64,000 bases of DNA from Herbaspirillum sp. YR522 (GTDB lineage: Bacteria > Pseudomonadota > Gammaproteobacteria > Burkholderiales > Burkholderiaceae_D). The number at the start of each line of letters is the position of its first letter. The first letter of the stretch is position 1. The notes below the pieces were generated by a model. The model saw only the letters and a program-made list of their open reading frames with translations. It made no database searches and was not told where the DNA came from. The translations under genes and the position numbers were made by a program. The stretch covers positions 1 through 64,000 of the forward strand of contig NZ_AKJA01000027.1 in the NCBI RefSeq assembly GCF_000282575.1. Reading direction: 5' to 3'. This document shows positions 1 through 9,200 of the stretch, one piece after another.

Positions 1-350
1 AGAAAGCCGTTCTCGAGGCTGGCGCCGACCACCTTGATATGGTTGGCCAGCTGGAAGCGCTGTTCGAAATCGCGTGCGGCGATGCCACGGTGCAGGAAGT
101 TGACCTGCTGGTCTTCCTTCTGCTTGCGGCCGACCACCTTCAGGGTCTCGTTCTCGGTCTCGATCTCGATCTCGCTGCGGGCAAAGCCGGCAACGGCCAT
201 CGTGATCCGGTATTTGTCTTCGGCCACCAGTTCGATGTTATACGGCGGGTAGCTGGGCTGATCGTTGCGCTGGGCGTTGTCGAACATCTGGGCCAGGCGA
301 TCGAAGCCGATGGCAGTACGGTACAGGGGGGACATGTCAAAAGTACGCAT
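1..350 (-). CDS. Hsp20/IbpA-type small heat shock protein (3' end outside window)
   Basis: ATP-independent holdase chaperone that binds unfolding proteins in the cytoplasm during heat stress. Reading leftward from the ATG the protein begins MRTFDMSPLYRTAIGFDRLA and continues with the alpha-crystallin-domain segments PPYNIE, YRITMAVAGF and FLHRGIAARDFEQRF, which are typical of the IbpA class. About 116 codons are visible before the window edge, so the C-terminal IxI-type tail cannot be judged. A purine-rich GAAAGGA lies just upstream of the start, and a sigma-32-like promoter sits about 80 bp upstream. Family assignment is secure; the choice between IbpA and another Hsp20 paralogue is not. Confidence 0.9.
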   Translation of the reverse strand, partial: MRTFDMSPLYRTAIGFDRLAQMFDNAQRNDQPSYPPYNIELVAEDKYRITMAVAGFARSEIEIETENETLKVVGRKQKEDQQVNFLHRGIAARDFEQRFQLANHIKVVGASLENGF

Positions 351-420
351 GATAAAAATATCCTTTCAAAGTAAGCGATGTTTTTGTCGCAGACCTCAAC
401 CTCGAGCATCTGCTGGTACC

Positions 421-450
421 GATCTAGGGACGTCCTTTTTTCTTTTCAAG
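421..450 (-). promoter_or_regulatory. candidate sigma-32 heat-shock promoter for hsp20
   Basis: On the minus strand CTTGAAA is followed after 14 bp by CCCTAGAT, close to the heat-shock consensus CTTGAAA/CCCCATnT. It lies about 70 bp upstream of the Hsp20 start. The stop codon TGA of the preceding azoreductase-like gene is embedded in the -35 element. Transcription start was not tested. Confidence 0.6.
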
Positions 451-1075
451 AGATTTTTTTCAAAAAAAAATCGCACGGGCCCAGCGTCGCCATGACCCGT
501 TCCCGCTCGGCCAGCACCGCCTGCGCGCCGGATGCCAGTCTTTCCATCGTGAAAAACCTCAGGTCGTGCAAGCCGATGGTCGCCAACGCGACCTTCAGGT
601 AAGGCCTCAGAAAATCAGGCTGCCGCGCCCTTGCGCCGTTCAAGCCGCCACCGGCGACGACCCCGACATACACCGGCCGGTCACGCAGCAGGCCTACCTT
701 GCCGTTGGGCGTGATGGAAAAGGTGCGGCGCACCCGTACCACATGATCGATCCACGCCTTGAGCGAGGACGGCACCGTGTAGTTGTGCATGGGGGTGCCG
801 ATCACCAGGCAATCGGCCGCCTCGACCTCATTGATGAGCTGTTCCGACAACGCACGCGAACTGCCTGCCGATGGCTGTTCTTCGGGCTCGGCGGGTGCCG
901 CCAGCGCATCGGCGTACTCGGCATCGATATGGGCCACGGGCGTGGCATGCAAGTCGCGCACGGTCAGTTCGACGGCGACGTGGCCGTCGGCCAGGCGCGC
1001 GATGATGCGCTGCGCCAGCCACCACGCGTTGGCGTCCTGGCTTTTGGGGCTGGCTGCGATGTGCAGGATCTTCAT
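446..1075 (-). CDS. FMN-dependent NADH-azoreductase / quinone reductase-like flavoprotein
   Basis: Flavodoxin-fold reductase of about 209 aa, the usual size for AzoR. Members use FMN and NAD(P)H for two-electron reduction of quinones and azo compounds in the cytosol. The N-terminus MKILHIAASPKSQDANAW gives the phosphate-binding loop (SPxxxxxxS-like), and GTPMHNYTVPSSLKAWIDHV near residue 100 is the characteristic active-site segment. The ATG was chosen because it overlaps the stop of the upstream GNAT gene (ATGA), implying translational coupling; longer in-frame starts would run through that gene. The C-terminus ends FFLKKIS and is encoded partly by a run of nine T, a possible slippage site. 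Physiological substrate unknown. Confidence 0.85.
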   Translation of the reverse strand: MKILHIAASPKSQDANAWWLAQRIIARLADGHVAVELTVRDLHATPVAHIDAEYADALAAPAEPEEQPSAGSSRALSEQLINEVEAADCLVIGTPMHNYTVPSSLKAWIDHVVRVRRTFSITPNGKVGLLRDRPVYVGVVAGGGLNGARARQPDFLRPYLKVALATIGLHDLRFFTMERLASGAQAVLAERERVMATLGPCDFFLKKIS

Positions 1076-1557
1076 GCCGCCGCTCCGATGGCTTTTCCAA
1101 AGCGCATCGCACTGCTCAGCAGCCCCTGGCGAAAATAGAACCGTTGTGCCAGCGCGTTGCCCAGGCCGGTATCGAGCACCAAGCGCGCGCAACCGGCTTC
1201 GGCCGCCACTGCGCTCAATGCGGCCAGCAGCCGTTCGCCCCAGCCCCTGGAGCGGGCCTGCGTGGCCGACACCAGGTCGCCGACATACAAGAAGCGCCCG
1301 TAGACCAGGTTTTCCTGGAAGCGATAACCGGCCAGCGCCACCACCTGGCCCCGCTCCCAGGCGCCCAGGATGCGATAGCTCTCGTCGGCGGCGCGGGCGA
1401 TGCGCGCCAGGAATTCGGCCTGGCTGCCCAGGTGCGGCCTGAGCTCGCGCATCACCGCATAGCACGCGCGACGCTGCTCTTCGTCGTCGGCATGGCGCAG
1501 CGCCGGGTCGGTGATGGTCCATTGTTTCCGGGTCAGTTCCTGCAGGCGGTCATGCAT
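1072..1557 (-). CDS. GNAT-family N-acetyltransferase
   Basis: Acyl-CoA-dependent acyltransferase of the GCN5-related superfamily, 161 aa. The CoA-binding motif A is visible as ARSRGWGERLL around residues 101-111 (R/QxxGxG/A pattern), followed by the LVLDTGLGNALAQRFYFRQG segment typical of the C-terminal half. The acceptor cannot be predicted. Its stop overlaps the start of the azoreductase-like gene by 4 bp, so the two form an operon. It is divergent from the MocR regulator, which may control it, because the shared upstream region holds a 12-bp motif repeated elsewhere in this locus. Confidence 0.85.
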   Translation of the reverse strand: MHDRLQELTRKQWTITDPALRHADDEEQRRACYAVMRELRPHLGSQAEFLARIARAADESYRILGAWERGQVVALAGYRFQENLVYGRFLYVGDLVSATQARSRGWGERLLAALSAVAAEAGCARLVLDTGLGNALAQRFYFRQGLLSSAMRFGKAIGAAA

Positions 1558-1623
1558 GGTTTTCCTTGCTTGTGTCGTGGTACGGAAAGAACATCGTAAG
1601 GGACCAATGGCATAATCGGCAGA

Positions 1624-1635
1624 GCCAAGAAATGT
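1624..1635 (+). promoter_or_regulatory. candidate MocR operator (GCCAAGAAATGT), copy 1
   Basis: The 12-mer GCCAAGAAATGT lies just upstream of the MocR start, in the region shared with the divergent GNAT gene. An exact reverse complement occurs at 3118-3129 before the AhpD-like gene. Two exact copies flanking one regulator gene suggest its recognition sequence; this is inference. Confidence 0.45.
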
Positions 1636-1650
1636 TATTTGGACTAGACC

Positions 1651-3090
1651 ATGAAAACCACGCTCCCGCACGCACTGCTGCAACTGCAGACCAGCACCGA
1701 TACGCCCTATTACCGCCAGATCTACACCCGCTTGCGCAATGCCATTGCCGACGGCCTGCTCAAGCCGGGCCATCGCATTCCTTCTGCGCGCGCGCTGGCG
1801 GCCGAGATGGGTCTGGCGCGCGGCACCATCGAGAGCGCCTACGCGTTGCTCACGGCCGAGGGTTATATCGAGGCGCGCGCCCAGGCCGGTACGGTCGTCG
1901 CACCCGGGGTGCGACCGCATGCGCCGACAGCGCTCCCCTCTGCGCGGCATCCGCAACACGAGGTGCAATCGCATGCCGATAGCGGCCCGGCACCGGTCAT
2001 GCCGCGTGCGTTCCAGATGGGTGTACCGGCGCTGGATGCGTTCCCGCGCAAGATATGGGCGCGCCTTGCCGCCCGCGAGGCGCGCGCCACCCGCAGCATC
2101 GACATGCTCTATCCGCCGCCGGCCGGACTGGCATCGCTGCGCGGGGAGATCGCGCGCTACCTGCAACTGTCGCGCGCCATATCCTGCGCACCGCAACAGG
2201 TCTTCGTCACGGCCGGCTACCGCGACAGCCTCGACCTGGTCACGCGCGCGCTGCTGCGGCCGGGCGAGCAGGTCTGGATGGAAGACCCCGGCTATCCGCC
2301 CTCGGCATCGCTGCTGCGCGGGGCCGGCATGCAGTTGGTCGGGGTGCCGGTCGACGCCCAGGGATTGCAGGTCGAGCAAGGCCTGCTGCTGGCACCCGAC
2401 GCGCGCGCGGCGCTGGTGACGCCGGCCCACCAGAGCCCGCTGTGCGTGACGCTGTCGTTGCAGCGGCGCATTGCCTTGCTGGAATGGGCGGCGCGGCGCC
2501 GCGCCTGGGTCATCGAAGACGACTACGACGGCGAGTACCGCTACGACAGCCGCCCATTGCCTTCCCTGAAAAGCCTGGACCGCGACGACCGCGTGCTGTA
2601 TGCCGGCACCTTCAGCAAGGTGCTGTTTCCGGCGATCCGGCTGGCGTACCTGGTGGTACCCGCTGCCGAAGTGCAGCGTTTCGAAGACGCCGCACGCTGC
2701 TTTTCGGGTGGCAGCCCGGTACTGATGCAAAAGGCGGTGGCGGGCTTCATGGCCGATGGGCATTTTGCGCGTCACATCCAACGCATGCGTCGACTCTATG
2801 CCCAGCGGCGTGAACTGGCGGCGGCCGGATTGGCCGATGTGCTGGGGCGGGCGGTGCAGATGGAAACCACGCCCGGCGGCATGCACCTGCTGATGCGCCT
2901 CAAAGGCCGGCGCTCGGACCGCCTGCTGGCACAGCGCATGCGCGACGCCGGCATGTTCAGCCGCGCATTGTCCGAATGCACGCTGGATCGACGCCACGAC
3001 CTGACACCGATGCTGATGCTGGGTTTCACCAACATCACCTCGCGCGAGCAGGCGCAGGAACTGGGCCGGCGTATCCTCGCACTGCTGTGA
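1651..3090 (+). CDS. MocR/PdxR-family regulator (GntR wHTH fused to aminotransferase domain)
   Basis: Transcription factor of 479 aa with an N-terminal GntR winged helix (about residues 18-88, including PSARALAAEMGLARGTIESA) and a fold-type-I aminotransferase-like domain (about 115-475). The PLP-binding lysine is Lys323 in AGTFSKVLFPAIRL, so cofactor binding is likely retained; VIEDDYDGEYRYDSRP is also characteristic. MocR proteins sense PLP or an amino-compound and usually control neighbouring genes. Likely targets here are the divergent GNAT/azoreductase genes and the downstream AhpD-like gene. The ligand cannot be named from sequence. Confidence 0.93.
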   Translation: MKTTLPHALLQLQTSTDTPYYRQIYTRLRNAIADGLLKPGHRIPSARALAAEMGLARGTIESAYALLTAEGYIEARAQAGTVVAPGVRPHAPTALPSARHPQHEVQSHADSGPAPVMPRAFQMGVPALDAFPRKIWARLAAREARATRSIDMLYPPPAGLASLRGEIARYLQLSRAISCAPQQVFVTAGYRDSLDLVTRALLRPGEQVWMEDPGYPPSASLLRGAGMQLVGVPVDAQGLQVEQGLLLAPDARAALVTPAHQSPLCVTLSLQRRIALLEWAARRRAWVIEDDYDGEYRYDSRPLPSLKSLDRDDRVLYAGTFSKVLFPAIRLAYLVVPAAEVQRFEDAARCFSGGSPVLMQKAVAGFMADGHFARHIQRMRRLYAQRRELAAAGLADVLGRAVQMETTPGGMHLLMRLKGRRSDRLLAQRMRDAGMFSRALSECTLDRRHDLTPMLMLGFTNITSREQAQELGRRILALL

Positions 3091-3117
3091 CCGGCTCATC
3101 ATGGCCTATTACCTATT

Positions 3118-3150
3118 ACATTTCTTGGCGCTTATCGACTGTCCAAGAAA
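3118..3150. promoter_or_regulatory. candidate MocR operator, copy 2, within an inverted repeat
   Basis: ACATTTCTTGGC (exact reverse complement of the copy upstream of mocR) is followed after a short spacer by CCAAGAAA, making an 8-bp inverted repeat TTTCTTGG/CCAAGAAA. It sits about 45 bp before the AhpD-like start, a plausible activator or repressor position. Confidence 0.45.
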
Positions 3151-3192
3151 GCAACATGATGACGGCTCTTCCCTGTCACCTGAGAGCACATC

Positions 3193-3651
3193 ATGAGCAC
3201 GCGCATCGACATCTACAAGAACGCCACCGAGCCATACCAGAGCCTGCTGGCGGTCAACACCTACCTCGCAGGCTGCAGCCTGCCGCGCGAGCTGGTGGAA
3301 ATGGTCTTCCTGCGCGTGTCGCAGATCAACGGTTGTGCCTATTGCATCGACAAGCATTCGCGCGACCTGCTCAAGGGCGGCATGACGGTCGACAAGTTGG
3401 TGCTGGTGCCGGTATGGCATGAAGCGGGGGCGCTGTTCTCGCCGCAGCAACAGGCGGCGCTGGCCTGGGCCGAGGTGGTCACCCGCATCGACCGGGGCGG
3501 CGCCGCCGACGCCGATTACGAGGCCGTCGTGGCGCACTTCAGCCAACGGGAATATGCCGACCTGACCATCGCCATCGCCTTGATGAACGGGCTGAACCGG
3601 CTCGGCATCAGCGGTCGCCTGGTACCGGCGGCGGCGCTGGCAGGCCACTGA
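3193..3651 (+). CDS. carboxymuconolactone decarboxylase / AhpD-like protein
   Basis: Small alpha-helical protein of 152 aa. The segment INGCAYCIDKHSRDLLKGG carries the CxxCxxxH motif (Cys48, Cys51, His55) of the AhpD-like peroxidase-associated branch rather than true gamma-carboxymuconolactone decarboxylases. Such proteins use the cysteine pair for thiol redox or peroxide chemistry. It follows the MocR gene with an operator-like inverted repeat between them, suggesting MocR control. It is convergent with the LysR gene, with a single base between the stop codons. A redox role is inferred from the motif. Confidence 0.85.
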   Translation: MSTRIDIYKNATEPYQSLLAVNTYLAGCSLPRELVEMVFLRVSQINGCAYCIDKHSRDLLKGGMTVDKLVLVPVWHEAGALFSPQQQAALAWAEVVTRIDRGGAADADYEAVVAHFSQREYADLTIAIALMNGLNRLGISGRLVPAAALAGH

Positions 3652-3652
3652 A

Positions 3653-4498
3653 CTAAGCGGCCTTGATGGCCGCCACCAGTACCCGCAGCATGTCGCGCGT
3701 GCGGGCCTGGTCGAGCCGCGAATGCAATACCACCTGGGCCAGCGGCAGGCTCGGCAGCCCCAGCCTGGCACCCACCTCGACCGCACCGGGCGGCGCCGTT
3801 CGCACCAGCAGCGCCGATACGGCAAGACCGGCCGTCACCGCCGCGCCCACGGCATGGATGCCGCCTCCGATGAACACCTCCGCCCAGGCGATACCGGCCT
3901 CGTCGAGCCGCTGCAAGGCCAGGTCGCGAATCCGGCAGGTAGTCGAGAAGGTGGCCAGTCGCAGGGGCTCCCCGGGCCGCTGCTGCCAACCGGGCGCCGC
4001 GAACCAGCCGATGCGTTCCTGGATCACCAGCTGCCCGTCGGTGTCATGCGGCTCGCGCCGTACGATGGCCGCGTCGAGCTCGCCCCGCAGGTATTGCTGC
4101 ATGACCTCGCGCGAAGGGGCGATGCGTACCTCGATCACCACCGCCGGGTCGTGCCGATTGACCTGGGCCAGCACGGCGGCAAAATCGTTGCCCGCCACAT
4201 GGTCGCTGATGCCCACCGAAAAGCGCACGCGGTCGGCTTGCAACTGTCCCAGCGCGCGTTCGTGCACCGCCAGCAACTGGCGCGCCAGCGGCAGGAACTG
4301 CACGCCATCGGTCGACAGCTGCACGCTGCGCGGGGTGCGCTCCAACAAGCGCCGCGCCAGGCGCTGCTCGAGTTTCTTGATCTTCAGGCTGACGGCCGAC
4401 TGGGTACTGTCCAACGCCTCGGCGGCGCGGGTGAAACTGCGCATGTCGGCGGCCAGCACGAAGGCTTGCACGGCATCGAGATCGAGTGGCTTTTCCAT
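3653..4498 (-). CDS. LysR-type transcriptional regulator
   Basis: LTTR of 281 aa. The N-terminal winged HTH (about residues 8-67: AVQAFVLAADMRSFTRAAE, then TQSAVSLKIKKLEQRL) is followed by a periplasmic-binding-protein-like effector domain from about residue 92. It is divergent from the tautomerase gene, the usual arrangement for an LTTR and its target. The intervening AT-rich region contains a 9-bp inverted repeat. The co-inducer is unknown. Confidence 0.92.
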   Translation of the reverse strand: MEKPLDLDAVQAFVLAADMRSFTRAAEALDSTQSAVSLKIKKLEQRLARRLLERTPRSVQLSTDGVQFLPLARQLLAVHERALGQLQADRVRFSVGISDHVAGNDFAAVLAQVNRHDPAVVIEVRIAPSREVMQQYLRGELDAAIVRREPHDTDGQLVIQERIGWFAAPGWQQRPGEPLRLATFSTTCRIRDLALQRLDEAGIAWAEVFIGGGIHAVGAAVTAGLAVSALLVRTAPPGAVEVGARLGLPSLPLAQVVLHSRLDQARTRDMLRVLVAAIKAA

Positions 4499-4543
4499 GG
4501 CGACTCCTGCTGCCCAATGAACCTCAATGATTCGATAAATAAA

Positions 4544-4578
4544 TCATTTAAATAATCAAAGAGATGTTTTTTAAATGA
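4544..4578. promoter_or_regulatory. inverted repeat between divergent LysR and tautomerase genes
   Basis: TCATTTAAA and TTTAAATGA form perfect 9-bp arms separated by 17 bp, in a locally AT-rich patch about 45 bp from the LysR start and 50 bp from the tautomerase start. The position suits an LTTR binding region overlapping both promoters. Function inferred. Confidence 0.4.
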
Positions 4579-4626
4579 CTGGCGCAGCTTAGCATGCTTC
4601 ATCACCTCACTCGAAAGGAGCACCCC

Positions 4627-5016
4627 ATGCCACTGGTCCGGATCTCGCTGCTGCGCGGCCAAAGCCGCGCCTACCGCGCTGCCATCGTCGACGGCATCTA
4701 CCAGGCGCTGCGCGACAGTTTCAACGTGCCCGATGAAGACCGCTTCATGGTAATGACCGAACACGACCCCGAGGAACTGGTGTTCAGCCGCAGCTACATG
4801 GACATCGCCCGCTCGGACGGTTTCGTGCTGATCCAGTTGACCGTCAGCAACACCCGCGACCAGGCCCAGAAGAATGCACTGTATGCCAGTATCGTCGCTC
4901 ATCTAGGGCGCGACCCCGGGGTGCGACCGCAGGACGTCATGATCAGCCTGGTCGAGGGCGACAAGGGCAATTGGTCGTTCGGACATGGCCTGGCGCAATA
5001 CATAAGCCCCCGGTGA
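4627..5016 (+). CDS. tautomerase-superfamily protein, malonate-semialdehyde-decarboxylase-like
   Basis: Protein of 129 aa whose ATG is followed directly by Pro, so Met removal would expose the catalytic Pro1 of the tautomerase superfamily. This start is supported by GAAAGGAG six bases upstream; a further in-frame ATG at 4594 would bury the proline. Length and the segments NVPDEDRFMVM and NWSFGHGLAQYIS resemble the 129-residue malonate semialdehyde decarboxylase branch. An Asp falls at position 37 of the mature numbering, as in that enzyme. The paired catalytic arginines of that family (near 73-75) are not obvious here, where VSNTRD stands. The reaction is therefore uncertain: tautomerase, hydratase or decarboxylase. 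Probably controlled by the divergent LysR protein. Confidence 0.85.
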   Translation: MPLVRISLLRGQSRAYRAAIVDGIYQALRDSFNVPDEDRFMVMTEHDPEELVFSRSYMDIARSDGFVLIQLTVSNTRDQAQKNALYASIVAHLGRDPGVRPQDVMISLVEGDKGNWSFGHGLAQYISPR

Positions 5017-5117
5017 CGCGAAACAGCGGGGCAATGCCTCGTCATTTCGGGCAACGACGGCCGGGCTGACCTGCTACGATGGCGGCTTGCCATTGAACGC
5101 GCAGCCGCGCCTTGCAC

Positions 5118-6269
5118 ATGCCCCCCTCGCCTGCCACGGCCCCTTCATGCCCCTCGTCCCGACCAACCCGCCCATCCCGCCCGCGCCCGCTGTTGCTGGG
5201 CGCCGTGGCACTCGCCGTGCTGCTGGCGGGCTGTTCTTCTTCCAGCAAATATTACGATCCGAACAAGTCCAATCGCACCGAATCGGGTTTCCGCAACAAC
5301 TACGAGCAGCCAGCACGGGGCTCGTTGTGGAAGTGGCAATGGGAACGCCTGGTCGAAGGGCATCCCAAGCCGCCGGCCAACGGCTACCGGTTTCCGGTGC
5401 TGCATCCCGACCTGGCCTGGTTGAACGCCAACCGACGGCAACCCAGCGTGACCTGGATCGGCCACGCCACCTTCCTGCTGCAGATCGGTGGCAAGAATGT
5501 GCTGACCGACCCGATCTTTTCGGAACGGGCCTCGCCCTTCTCGTTCGTGGGACCGCGCCGCAAGGTGCCGGTGCCGGTCGCCATCGCCGAGTTGCCGCAC
5601 ATCGACGTGGTGGTGATCTCGCATAACCATTACGACCACCTCGACCGCGCCAGCGTGGAGCAACTGAACCGCCAGGCCGGCGGCCCGCCGCTGTTCCTGG
5701 TGCCGCTGGGGGTAATGGACTGGATGAACGACCTGGGCATCACCAACGTGCGCGAGCTGGACTGGTGGGACCGCATCGCCCAGGACGACCTCGATATCTA
5801 CTTCGTGCCCGCCGCGCACTGGTCGGCACGCGGCCTGTTCGACCGCTCCGAGTCGCTGTGGGGCGGCTGGGTGTTTCGCGACATGCAGGCGCAGGCGCGC
5901 GGCCAGGCCTTGCCGGCCGGGCACGAACCGTTCTCGGTGTTCTTCGCCGGCGACACCGGCTACTCGAAGGACTTCCGCGACATCGGCGAGCGCTTCGAGC
6001 GCTTCGACCTGGCGCTCATTCCGATCGGTGCGTATGCACCGCGCTGGTTCATGCAGAACCAGCACGTCGACCCGCAGCAGGCGGTGCAGATCCACCAGGA
6101 TGTGCGCGCCAAGCGCTCCATCGGCATGCACTGGGGCACCTTCGAACTGGCCGACGAGCCGCTGGACGAACCGCCCCGAGTGCTGGCCGAGGCGCTCAGG
6201 CAGGCCGACCTGCCGGCCGACGAATTCATTACGCTGGAGCACGGCCAGACCGTCAAGCTGGCGCCCTGA
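5118..6269 (+). CDS. lipoprotein of the metallo-beta-lactamase fold, NAPE-PLD-like hydrolase
   Basis: Protein of about 383 aa with a proline-rich N-terminus, a hydrophobic stretch and the lipobox VLLAGC, so probably an outer-membrane lipoprotein. The HxHxDH metal motif is SHNHYDHLD (His169, His171, Asp173, His174), with WIGHATFLLQIGGKNVLTDP before it and FFAGDTGYS plus MHWGTF after it, the signature of the N-acyl-phosphatidylethanolamine phospholipase D-like group (two metal ions, phosphodiester or ester hydrolysis). The first ATG was chosen; a TTG two codons earlier is in frame. The real substrate is unknown. No operon partner; the autotransporter gene is convergent. Confidence 0.88.
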   Translation: MPPSPATAPSCPSSRPTRPSRPRPLLLGAVALAVLLAGCSSSSKYYDPNKSNRTESGFRNNYEQPARGSLWKWQWERLVEGHPKPPANGYRFPVLHPDLAWLNANRRQPSVTWIGHATFLLQIGGKNVLTDPIFSERASPFSFVGPRRKVPVPVAIAELPHIDVVVISHNHYDHLDRASVEQLNRQAGGPPLFLVPLGVMDWMNDLGITNVRELDWWDRIAQDDLDIYFVPAAHWSARGLFDRSESLWGGWVFRDMQAQARGQALPAGHEPFSVFFAGDTGYSKDFRDIGERFERFDLALIPIGAYAPRWFMQNQHVDPQQAVQIHQDVRAKRSIGMHWGTFELADEPLDEPPRVLAEALRQADLPADEFITLEHGQTVKLAP

Positions 6270-6275
6270 AGCGCC

Positions 6276-9200
6276 TCAGAAGCGCCAGCTGGCCGTCGCG
6301 CTCAAGGCGGTCGTCGGGCCCTGGCCGGCCCGGTTCAGCACCGACAGCGCCGCCGCCAGCGTAGCCTGCGAGCCCTGCCAGCCCACCCCCGCCTGCCATT
6401 CGAGCCCACGCCGTGGTGCTATCGCCGCGCGGGTCGTGAAGGCCGGCGCGCCGCCCAGGCTGGCCGACTGCACCTGCTGCGCCGGATGCCAGGCCTGGAT
6501 CCACTGCACGCCCAGATCGGCACCCCAATGTGCGCCCTGCTGCGGCGCCTGGTGCAGTCGCCATTGCACGCCCGTGCGCGCCTGCAACGTATTCACACTG
6601 CTCGACGCCAGGCGCAGGCGCGCACCCTCGGCGCCGCTCTCCTGCGCTGCGGCCCGTTGCAGGCGTTGTCCATCCAGCCCGGCCACGGCGGCAACGCTGG
6701 TGTTGTGCGCCAGCGGCCAACGCCAGCCACCGCCGATGCCGGCGGCCACCCAGGCAGCGCGCCAGTCGCCCCGCAGGCCGGCGCGATAGCCATTGGCATC
6801 GACCTGCCGTTGCACACGCCCTTCTTCCACGCCCAGGCGTGCCTGCATCGTGGCAAACGCGCCGGCCTTGGGATGCTGTGCAAAGCGCGCATGCAATCCG
6901 GCCTCCAATGAAGAGGCATGTCCGCGGCCTGGCGTATGGGCATCGAAGCTGGCACTGCGGTTGGCCAGCGCGCCGTGCCATCCCCAGCGCCAGCCGGGTG
7001 CTTGACGCGCTGCCGTGTCCATGCCGAAGGCCACGCCACTGATGCTGCCCTGGCTGGCGGCCAGTTCCGTGCCTGCGGACTGCCGGTAGACGCCGCCGAA
7101 GGGTGCCGCAAAAGCGCGCCAGCGGCCCGGCTGCGTGGCATGCGGCGCCAGGTTGGCCACCAGGTCGTCCAGCTGGCGGGTGCGATGCAGGATCCCCGCG
7201 GCCATCGCGCCGTATGCCAGCGGCGAGAGCTGTCGCAGCGCGGCGCTGACGCCGCTGCCGTCGGCAGCCGAGAAGTCGAGCGCGGCCAGCAACGCCTGCT
7301 GGTCGGACGAGGGCGAGGCCGCGGCCATGGCGTCGAGGCTGGCGCCCACGCCGGCGTACCGGTTGCCGCCATGACGCGCATAGGCATTGCCGCAACGGGT
7401 CATGCGCACCGTTACCGCGCTGCCATCAGCGGGTGCCAGCGTCATGGCCAGCGTGGGCGAAGCCAGCGCCGAGCGCAGCTGGGCGAAGCGCCCGCTGGCC
7501 TGGCCGGCGCTTACCCAGTGCTGGCCAGCGATGACGAAGTCGTTCGGATACCAGCCGCGCTGCGCATCGACGACCAACGTCCCGTCCAGCGTGGCGCGCC
7601 CGCTCACCACCAGCCTGCCGTAGTCGCCGCCGGCATCGATCGTGCTGCGCAGCGTACCGTCGCTGCCCTGCCGGTAGTGGCCGTCGATGACCACCCGCCC
7701 CTGCGCGGTCTGCGGCAGCACCACGCCGTCATTGCGAAACAGGCCGGCTCCGTGGAGTCGATAGCGGCCATTGCCAGCCAGCGTGGCGCCCTGGTCGATC
7801 GTCACGTCGTGCAAGGCATGGTTGCCACTCAACACCGATTCGCCACCGGCCAGGCGCAGCGAGATACTGTCGACGCCGCTGATGTTGCCGTCATAGCCGA
7901 ACGCGAAACCGGTATCGGCGCGACCGTCGGCGCCCACGCCCAGGTTGAGTGCCGTCAGGCGCGGCGCGCCGGTGCCGTCGCGCTGGACGAAGCGCGAACG
8001 GATATCGCCCTGCAGCGCGGCACCGCGCATGATATCGATGCGGGCGACGTAGGCGTTGTCGGCGATGTCGATGGCCGCGACGCGACCGGCCACGCTGCCA
8101 TGCACCTCGACCTGGCGCATCAGCGGACCATCGAGTTCGTCCAGCAGCGGGGCAACTGCGCCGTTGAAAGTGCGCTGGTAGGAACCGCGCGTTTCATAGG
8201 CATTGCCGCGGGCGTTCTGGCCGAAGTCGAAGCTCAACGCCAGGCCCTGCTCGCCCATGGCCTGGACATGGCCGCGTTGCTGCAGCACATGGTCGCGTCC
8301 GTAGGCAAACAACACCCCGCGCCCGTGGGCGCCGTCGGCCATCACCCGGGTGCCCGGCGCGATGACCAGCGTGTTGGATCGGCCATCGACGCGCACCCCC
8401 GCGGCGCCCTCGCCCACGCTCAGCAGGTCCGCACGCTGGTGGATGGTGTTGCGGCTGCCATAGACATGCAGCCCCATGGCCAGCGGCACGGTGCTGGGAT
8501 GCGCGGCCAGGTAGCCAGCGCCTTCCCGGTTGCGCTGCGAGAAACCGGCGTCGTTGACGAGCTGGTCGCCGCTGCGATAGAGGGAACGGCCGAACAGCGC
8601 GCGGCGGTCGATGGTGTATCCCATGTCTTGCAGCGCGGCCAGTTCGGCTTCCATCATGACACTGTAGTTGCGATATTCCTGGTGGCTCATCAGGCTGTTC
8701 TTGAGTTCCATGTGCGACATGTAATTGGCATCGAGCCTGCCGTCCTCGTAGTGCATGCGCACCGGCACGCCCGGCATCGCACCGTCGAGCACCTGGCTTA
8801 CCTGCGCACCGCTGAAGTGGCCGCGCTCGGCGCGCACGTCGAACGCGTTGGCCTGGTCGGTGTTGGCACAGGTGCCGCACAGGATGGCTTGTCCCGGCTG
8901 CGCCGGGCGACCATGGTCGTCGCGCAGATGGCTGGTCCAGGCGTTGAACGCACCGGCGAAAGCAGGCGCCGTCGGGGCCGTGGGGTCTTCGGCCAGGTTG
9001 ACCACCGTCGCATTGACGCCCAACCCATGCGCCAACTCGTGCAGCAACACCGGCATCAGGCCCATGCCCGACGGTGCACTCGGCAACACCCCAGCCTGCG
9101 GCACATCGGAAAAGGGCTCGTTTCCCACCACGATGGTGGCGTGATTACCATTGGAAGCGATACCGGCGGCGCGCCCCAGCAGGACCGCCTGCAAGGTCGA

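Noticed and set aside
1072-3102. Long minus-strand frame running through the MocR gene into the GNAT gene
   Set aside because: The N-terminal 500 or so residues are antisense to the MocR coding sequence and look random; the GNAT domain starts at 1557 with a normal ATG.
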